A stretch of DNA of 64,000 bases from Meandrina meandrites (lineage: Eukaryota > Cnidaria > Anthozoa > Scleractinia > Meandrinidae). The notes below the pieces were generated by a model. That model did not search any database, was not told where the DNA came from, and saw only the letters and a list, made by a program, of their open reading frames with translations. This document shows, piece after piece, positions 59,553 through 64,000 of this stretch (the stretch's first letter is position 1; each line of letters starts with the position of its first letter). The DNA is taken from contig OY855908.1 of the NCBI GenBank assembly GCA_963693305.1, positions 35,838,305 to 35,902,304 on the forward strand. The letters run 5' to 3'. Made by a program: the position numbers and the translations under genes.

Positions 59553-60473
59553 GTGAGTCACTAAGAAGCGAAATGGCCAGTAAAGTCGAGTGCCAGAGTG
59601 CGTGATAAAATGTCGATCGAACGTGAATTTAGCAGGTATTCGAGTTGTCATGAACACGTGTTTGAGCCTAACTAAATATTACTTAAAAAAAATGAAATGA
59701 GTGTTTCTGAAAGTTCCAAGCAGTTGTAGATATTTATAGATAGTTATTAACGTGAAGAAAAATTACTGTGCGGACCACCGAGGAAACACCCTGCTGAGTT
59801 GAATTTCATAATAGAGGTCTGCAGTGTTCAGAGACCTTGTACTTTTTAATTTGCAGTGCAAGACCCTTGGTCTACCCAAGTGCAAAAGAATGACAGATGC
59901 AATGATCCAAAATGCAAAAAAGTGTTTGAAAAATTTAACAAAGTGCGAGGAGATATATTCTTCTGAAGACCCAATGGGAGATTTTGGAAAGGCAATCATG
60001 AACTACTACCACCATTACACTGATGACCACTCCTCAACATGGTGCAGGTTTCATAAAAAGGTAACATAAAACTATTTTGTCCCATGAATGCAATTAAGGC
60101 ATGGCTCTTGTCCTGTATAATTTTGGAATTACCATTACATAATCAGTGTATATCTTATGAATTACCTGTGAATGATATGGGCTTTATACCTTTCACAGAA
60201 TGAAATACACTGGTGTGGAAAACTGTTTCAAGCTATTGATATTATTTTAAGTAACTCATTGGATGTAAATAGTAGCCAGCTTCACCTCATCTCATCAACT
60301 CACCTTCAGCTACCAAGTGTTCTAATATAAATCAAAACAGTGCCACACAAGACTACTTTTTATTTTCTATGCAGGAAGATGAAGATGGTAAACCATACAA
60401 ATGCAAACATGCATTTAATTGCCCCTCCCAGCTCAATGAATTTAAAGCTGTCCTGCAGAAAATGGAGCATTAA
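58317..60473 (+). CDS. Mutator-like transposase-derived protein, three exons
   Basis: 512 residues from joining 58317-59552, 59857-60060 and 60375-60473, all in phase 0. Order: a basic N-terminus (SGRKVTKRKRRAS), likely a nuclear localisation signal; an acidic low-complexity part; a zinc-ribbon-like C168-x2-C171 ... C196-x2-C199; then an RNase-H-like DDE-type core. In that core, MYDGF holds D297 before R-G-H, and DKDA holds D370 and D372; these fit the first two catalytic acids. A conserved N-H-T-A-K-x-x-H follows, and the C-terminus is rich in Cys/His. The third acidic residue I cannot place. No terminal inverted repeats bracket it convincingly, so it may be a domesticated gene or a decayed element. 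The family assignment rests on motif order. Confidence 0.75.
59857..60060 (+). CDS. Transposase-derived gene, exon 2
   Basis: 68 codons, phase 0-0, with acceptor TTAATTTGCAG and donor GTAACA. It contains C-K-T-L-G-L-P-x-C-K-R-M-T and ends WCRFHKK, continuing the Cys/His-rich part. Confidence 0.8.
60375..60473 (+). CDS. Transposase-derived gene, exon 3 (last)
   Basis: 32 codons plus TAA at 60471-60473, with acceptor TTTTCTATGCAG. It contains PYKCKHAFNCP, then an amphipathic helix. AATAAA at about 60494 could terminate the transcript just before the exonuclease exons. Confidence 0.75.
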   Translation, partial: EDEDGKPYKCKHAFNCPSQLNEFKAVLQKMEH

Positions 60474-60645
60474 TTAAAATGAACAATCATTCAATAAATG
60501 ATCCTTTACTTCATGTATTTTATTTGGACCTGTCTTTGAAATAATGCCCAAACTGCAGCAAATAGGCATTTTGTAACAACACAAGAACAATTTCCATCAT
60601 TTATGTACACCTACGAATGTTTTAATTCATAACATTATTTTTCAG

Positions 60646-60779
60646 CACTGCTAGCACACAATGGCTTTGTGTATGACTACCCTCTCCTTTATGCTGAGGT
60701 TGAAAGGCGATATCCATTGCTGACCACCAAGCTGTTAAACAATGTCTACTTTGGCGATTCGTTGTCAAACATGCGAACT
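60646..60779 (+). CDS. Exonuclease exon with motif II
   Basis: Acceptor TATTTTTCAG, donor GTAAGT at 60780. The exon enters in phase 1 and leaves in phase 0. It encodes AHNGFVYDYPLL and then VERRYPLL, typical of the second DEDDh motif. Confidence 0.75.
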
Positions 60780-61653
60780 GTAAGTTTAAAAAAATACAAA
60801 ATGCATTAAATTTACCCCTTCATGATAACGTTGTTAAGCAATAACATCTGAATTGAGAAAAATTACAAGCAGGCAAAAAAAAAACTGTCATTATTTAAAT
60901 AACATTATTTTATTATTTTTGTCAAATATATTAGCTGAGGAAACAAGGAAAACTCCCCTTGGACAAAAAGCAAAAGCTTGGAATGCCAGCACTGTATGCT
61001 CTTTACTTTCCGAATGCAGAATTCAAAGGTACAAGCTAGTGCATGTAATAATTGATAATGAATTAACAACAGTTTTAATAGCAGTTTTGATTGAAAATCA
61101 TACTGCATGGGTATGGACAGAAACTCAACACTAAGTTTAAAATTGGTTGTTTCACCTAATTGAAACTGCAGTAACTTATTTGTTTTTGGGAAAAAGTGAA
61201 GTATACGATTACACAATTTTAATTTGAATTCATGAGGATGGTCTATCGATATCTGCAGCAAAACTTATCAGTGTTACCATAACACTATTCTATCTTGCAG
61301 CTCATAGGGCACTAGCTGACGTGGAAGCGATGAAAGATGTTCTGTTTTGCACAGAACTGAAACATCTCCAAGACCAACATGAGCAGTGGTTACGCTCTCC
61401 ACTTGAACAAAAGACGAAGTTCAAAACACAGGTGCTCATCAGAGAGCGAACAAAGACACTCCTACTCAAATTTGGCAATCTTATTTCAGCAAACATGGCA
61501 AAAAAAATTGCTGGGGAAGGCCTTGATTTTGCCCAGCTTAAAGACCTACGGGCAAAATTCAATGAAAAGGCCAAATTTGTGCAATGTTTAAGGGCCAAGG
61601 GCCTTTCCCCAATGTGCTCCCAGAAGCTAAGTACGTATTTCTTTGGTTCATAA
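60646..61653 (+). CDS. DEDDh exonuclease-like gene fragment, motif I not found
   Basis: Joining 60646-60779, 60935-61028 and 61301-61653 gives an open frame with hallmarks of DnaQ/TREX-type 3'-5' exonucleases. These are LLAHNGFVYDYPLL (motif II with its Asp), a spacer ending ALYFPNAEFK, and AHRALADVEA (motif III with the catalytic His and Asp). A helical tail follows with M-A-K-K-I-A-G-x-G-L-D. The first exon here enters in phase 1, so an upstream exon carrying D-x-E-T-T-G should exist. I found none between it and the transposase gene or within the 2 kb before that. It is therefore a truncated gene, or its 5' exon is too diverged for me to see. Stop at 61651-61653; an alternative donor GTACGT lies at 61631. 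Confidence 0.65.
60935..61028 (+). CDS. Exonuclease linker exon
   Basis: Acceptor AATATATTAG, donor GTACAA at 61029. Phase 0 to 1. It encodes KLGMPALYALYFP, which leads into the third motif in the next exon. Confidence 0.7.
61301..61653 (+). CDS. Exonuclease exon with motif III and helical tail
   Basis: Acceptor TATCTTGCAG. It begins AHRALADVEAM, giving the catalytic His and last Asp, then a long helical C-terminal part. Read through, the frame ends at 61653. If the GTACGT donor at 61631 is used, small in-frame pieces at 62300-62319 and 62600-62677 with consensus borders could follow, but neither has recognisable homology. Confidence 0.72.
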
Positions 61654-62051
61654 AAGCTTTCATTAAAATGTGCAGCGGGATTAATTTTACTGTAAGAGAG
61701 TGGTCATTATTTATTGAGAGATGGTTGGTGAATGGTAGGGGAGGGGGCAAAAAAGTTTGGCTGAGTCTGTTGAGAGAAATCAAACTGTCATCCTGATAAA
61801 TAATGATGGCAAAAGTTGTCCTAATGATGTAAGGGGGGCCCGGACTAAAAAGTTCAACTGAGCTTATGGGGGGGGGGGGGGGGGGGGGCATTAAAAGTTA
61901 TTGATGTTGACTTCTCCCATTCACCAACTCCTACTCCCCATAAATTACGACCACTCCCTAAACAATCATGAGCCAGTTTTCTTCAAAAATGTAGATTTTG
62001 TCTACCCTAAGGATAATTTTAGCCTACTCAGCAATTATTATTGAAAAGATC

Positions 62052-62082
<31 letters not shown>

Positions 62083-63154
62083 GGGTGACAGTGGCGGTAG
62101 CCATTACCACTTAAAAAACATTAAGTCAGATTTTGTTTAAAAAATTTTGGACACTGAAAGTATTTCTGTCAGATAGGAAAAGAGAGTATTTTACTTGCTT
62201 ATGTAGATAACACAGCAATACTGTATTTAGTATGACATAAGAATTCATAAGTTTCTACTCAGTGATGAATTTCTATGCTAATGGCAAACAATTTTACAGG
62301 ACATCAACTCTTACGTTGGGTAAGCACACATTGCCCTAGTACACTGCCCTGTACTTTGTTGAAAGCCTGGCAAATTTTTCTAGCCTAATAATGTATAGAA
62401 TGTTGAATAGAATGTACATAATTTGCTGGAATTGCAAATGTGGCAGAAAATAATACTTTTTAGCTAGTGTTTACAATTGATAATACAGTATAGGAATTTG
62501 ATGTTAAACATATTTGTAAATGAGGAAATTTTTATTCAAATTATGTAATTCCATTTTCAAGGAAAAGTAACAAATTTAATTTTTTACATTACACTATAGC
62601 TAGTTAACTGCAACATGCGTTTGGCACAAGAGATACTGTCTCTTCTTCATTGGCTTGTGGCATCATGCAGTTCAACAGTAAGTGAAGGGTATGAATTGCA
62701 AGAAAAGTAAATTGAAAAACAATTACACTGTGAAAGCTTCAGATAATTGAATCTGACATAATGAAAGCAAAATAACATGTACATACAATTGTGGTATAAT
62801 ATTTCAAAAATCCACTGAACATTCACTATACAGTCTACACGTCGTGTAAATGTGTTTCATACATGCACATGTCACTGACATGTCAACGAAAGATGTATAT
62901 TTGCTCTGGAAGCAATGTAACTACGTGTACATGTACAAATGTACAGTAATGTACGTCCATTATTGTTAATATGCTGGCATTAAATTGTTTTGGACACGAG
63001 TCCAAGTTCCACTACCTTATGTCTTTATTAATTTACCGACTGATTAGAATTAATGGCAGGAAGGAAGTTAATAGTTGAATGTCTTGAATAAAAAGTCAGC
63101 AGAAAAAGCAATGAAGTTAATCCGACACACAACGCAATAATGATGGCTAGTCGA
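61654..63154. other. 3' region with homopolymer and trinucleotide runs
   Basis: A G run of more than 20 bases lies at about 61867-61888, and a (TTG)n run at about 62051-62080. Two possible small exons (62300-62319, 62600-62677) are noted under the exonuclease gene. A dense group of ACATGTAC-type palindromes lies at about 62860-62960. No further gene is supported. Confidence 0.4.
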
Positions 63155-63314
63155 AAAGCTTGGCAAGATTTCCGCACAGCCCCATACATTAATTATGCAT
63201 ACAATTTTCTGACTGACTCGTTCTTTTCATGATTGCTGTTTGTGTATAGTGATAGTATGAAATAACTGAATACATAATTAATGTATGGGGCTGTGCGGAA
63301 ATCTTACCAAAAGC
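63155..63314. mobile_element. 160-bp palindromic miniature element
   Basis: The arms of about 45 bp, including GATTTCCGCACAGCCCCATA on the left and its exact complement at about 63284-63303, surround a centre of about 65 bp. The outermost AAGCTT occurs at both edges. Non-coding; a MITE is the simplest reading. Confidence 0.8.
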
Positions 63315-64000
63315 TTAACCGCTTCTACACATATCACTGCTTATGCTTTATAATTGGCATAAAATGACGACATTCTTACCTTCATGAATAAAGCCATGTC
63401 TGTACCGTCTTTACAGGGTGCAAACGCTTGATGTCCAACATAAAGCAATTAAACCAGTCCATTCCGATGGGAGAAAAACCTTCCCCGGTTCGGCCACTCC
63501 ATGACTTGTATTGCACATGAGACTCTAAGCGATTATATATCCGAATATCTCAATATTCATTCATTTATATCAGACAAACCGAATTTTAGCTACAAACTCC
63601 ACATCGAACAAGCGATCACTTACCGTGCGCGCACAGAACTCTGGTCAGATAGATTGCGCATGCGTTAAGAAAAATGACTTCCGGTTTGCAGGGTTTGCGG
63701 AAAAACTCTAAATATCAGACGGTGCCTTATCTTATCTACTTTTTTTCGATGTTATATTTTTCACACCAGAGTTACGAATATAACTAAGCATTCATTTGCT
63801 AAAATCATTTTTAATAAAAATACTATGGACAAATCAATATTTTAAATCTCTCTAAAAATTATATCTTTCATAATGAAATGAAATCCATGCTTAGCAGGAT
63901 GCAAAAATCGATAAAGATCATGACACCAGAAACGATTTTCAGATAACATGCAAAACATCCAAAATTTTAGACTTTTTCTTTATTGGTCACGTGATCATGG
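63315..64000. promoter_or_regulatory. Right edge with NRF1/ETS-like motifs and a possible - strand leader exon
   Basis: TTGCGCATGCGT at about 63654-63665 resembles an NRF1 site, and ACTTCCGG at about 63678 an ETS site. This combination is typical of broad promoters. On the - strand, a stretch from about 63530 down to 63380 ends ATGGCTTTATTCATGAAG followed by donor GTAAGA. It could be a short first coding exon (MALFMK). No downstream - strand exon is visible in the window. Confidence 0.25.

Noticed and set aside
62300..62677. Two further exonuclease exons (62300-62319, 62600-62677)
   Set aside because: Borders and phases fit, but the peptides have no homology to the family and the preceding exon already has a plausible stop.

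Overview
The window is AT-rich animal DNA, most likely from an anthozoan cnidarian such as a stony coral or sea anemone. It has short introns with clean GT-AG borders, a receptor tyrosine kinase with Ig and fibronectin domains, a beta-trefoil/apolipoprotein-L-like protein, a transposase-derived gene, tRNA-headed SINEs and many small inverted-repeat elements. I name no species. There is no operon structure and no rRNA, CRISPR array or stand-alone tRNA gene that I can support.

Layout. (1) 790-8500: a tandem array of four diverged non-coding units of about 2 kb. One has a large internal deletion and one a cleanly inserted 462 bp element. (2) 8500-23700: mostly unannotated DNA upstream of the kinase gene, with one Tigger/pogo-like miniature element and a speculative 5' UTR exon. 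(3) 23711-35352: a complete receptor tyrosine kinase gene on the + strand. I joined it exon by exon, and every splice phase agrees: signal peptide, three Ig domains, FN3, transmembrane helix and an FGFR-like kinase domain. It has one GC-AG intron and two alternative homologous last exons. Its introns hold a tetranucleotide microsatellite, a SINE and at least five inverted-repeat elements. (4) 35900-44400: repeats, including a partly duplicated 3' flank, a full SINE, a tandem array with a period near 1975 bp and several fold-back elements. (5) 45157-46947: an intron-free coding region for a 596-residue protein with two tandem ricin-type beta-trefoils fused to an ApoL-like membrane-active domain. 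(6) 47000-57950: a 1.1 kb inverted-repeat element, a SINE, an array with a period near 755 bp, a LINE fragment and a second copy of the kinase 3' flank. (7) 58317-60473: a three-exon Mutator-like transposase-derived gene. It is followed within 175 bp by exons of a DEDDh exonuclease whose first catalytic motif I cannot find. (8) 61654-64000: a palindromic element and promoter-like motifs.

The genes do not form an obvious pathway. The kinase is a cell-surface signalling receptor, the trefoil-ApoL protein looks like an intracellular glycan-binding and membrane-acting effector, and the right-hand block looks derived from mobile DNA. The most distinctive observations are the trefoil-ApoL fusion with a near-identical internal duplication, the duplicated last exons of the kinase that both keep a Y-x-N motif, and the transposase gene next to an exonuclease lacking motif I.
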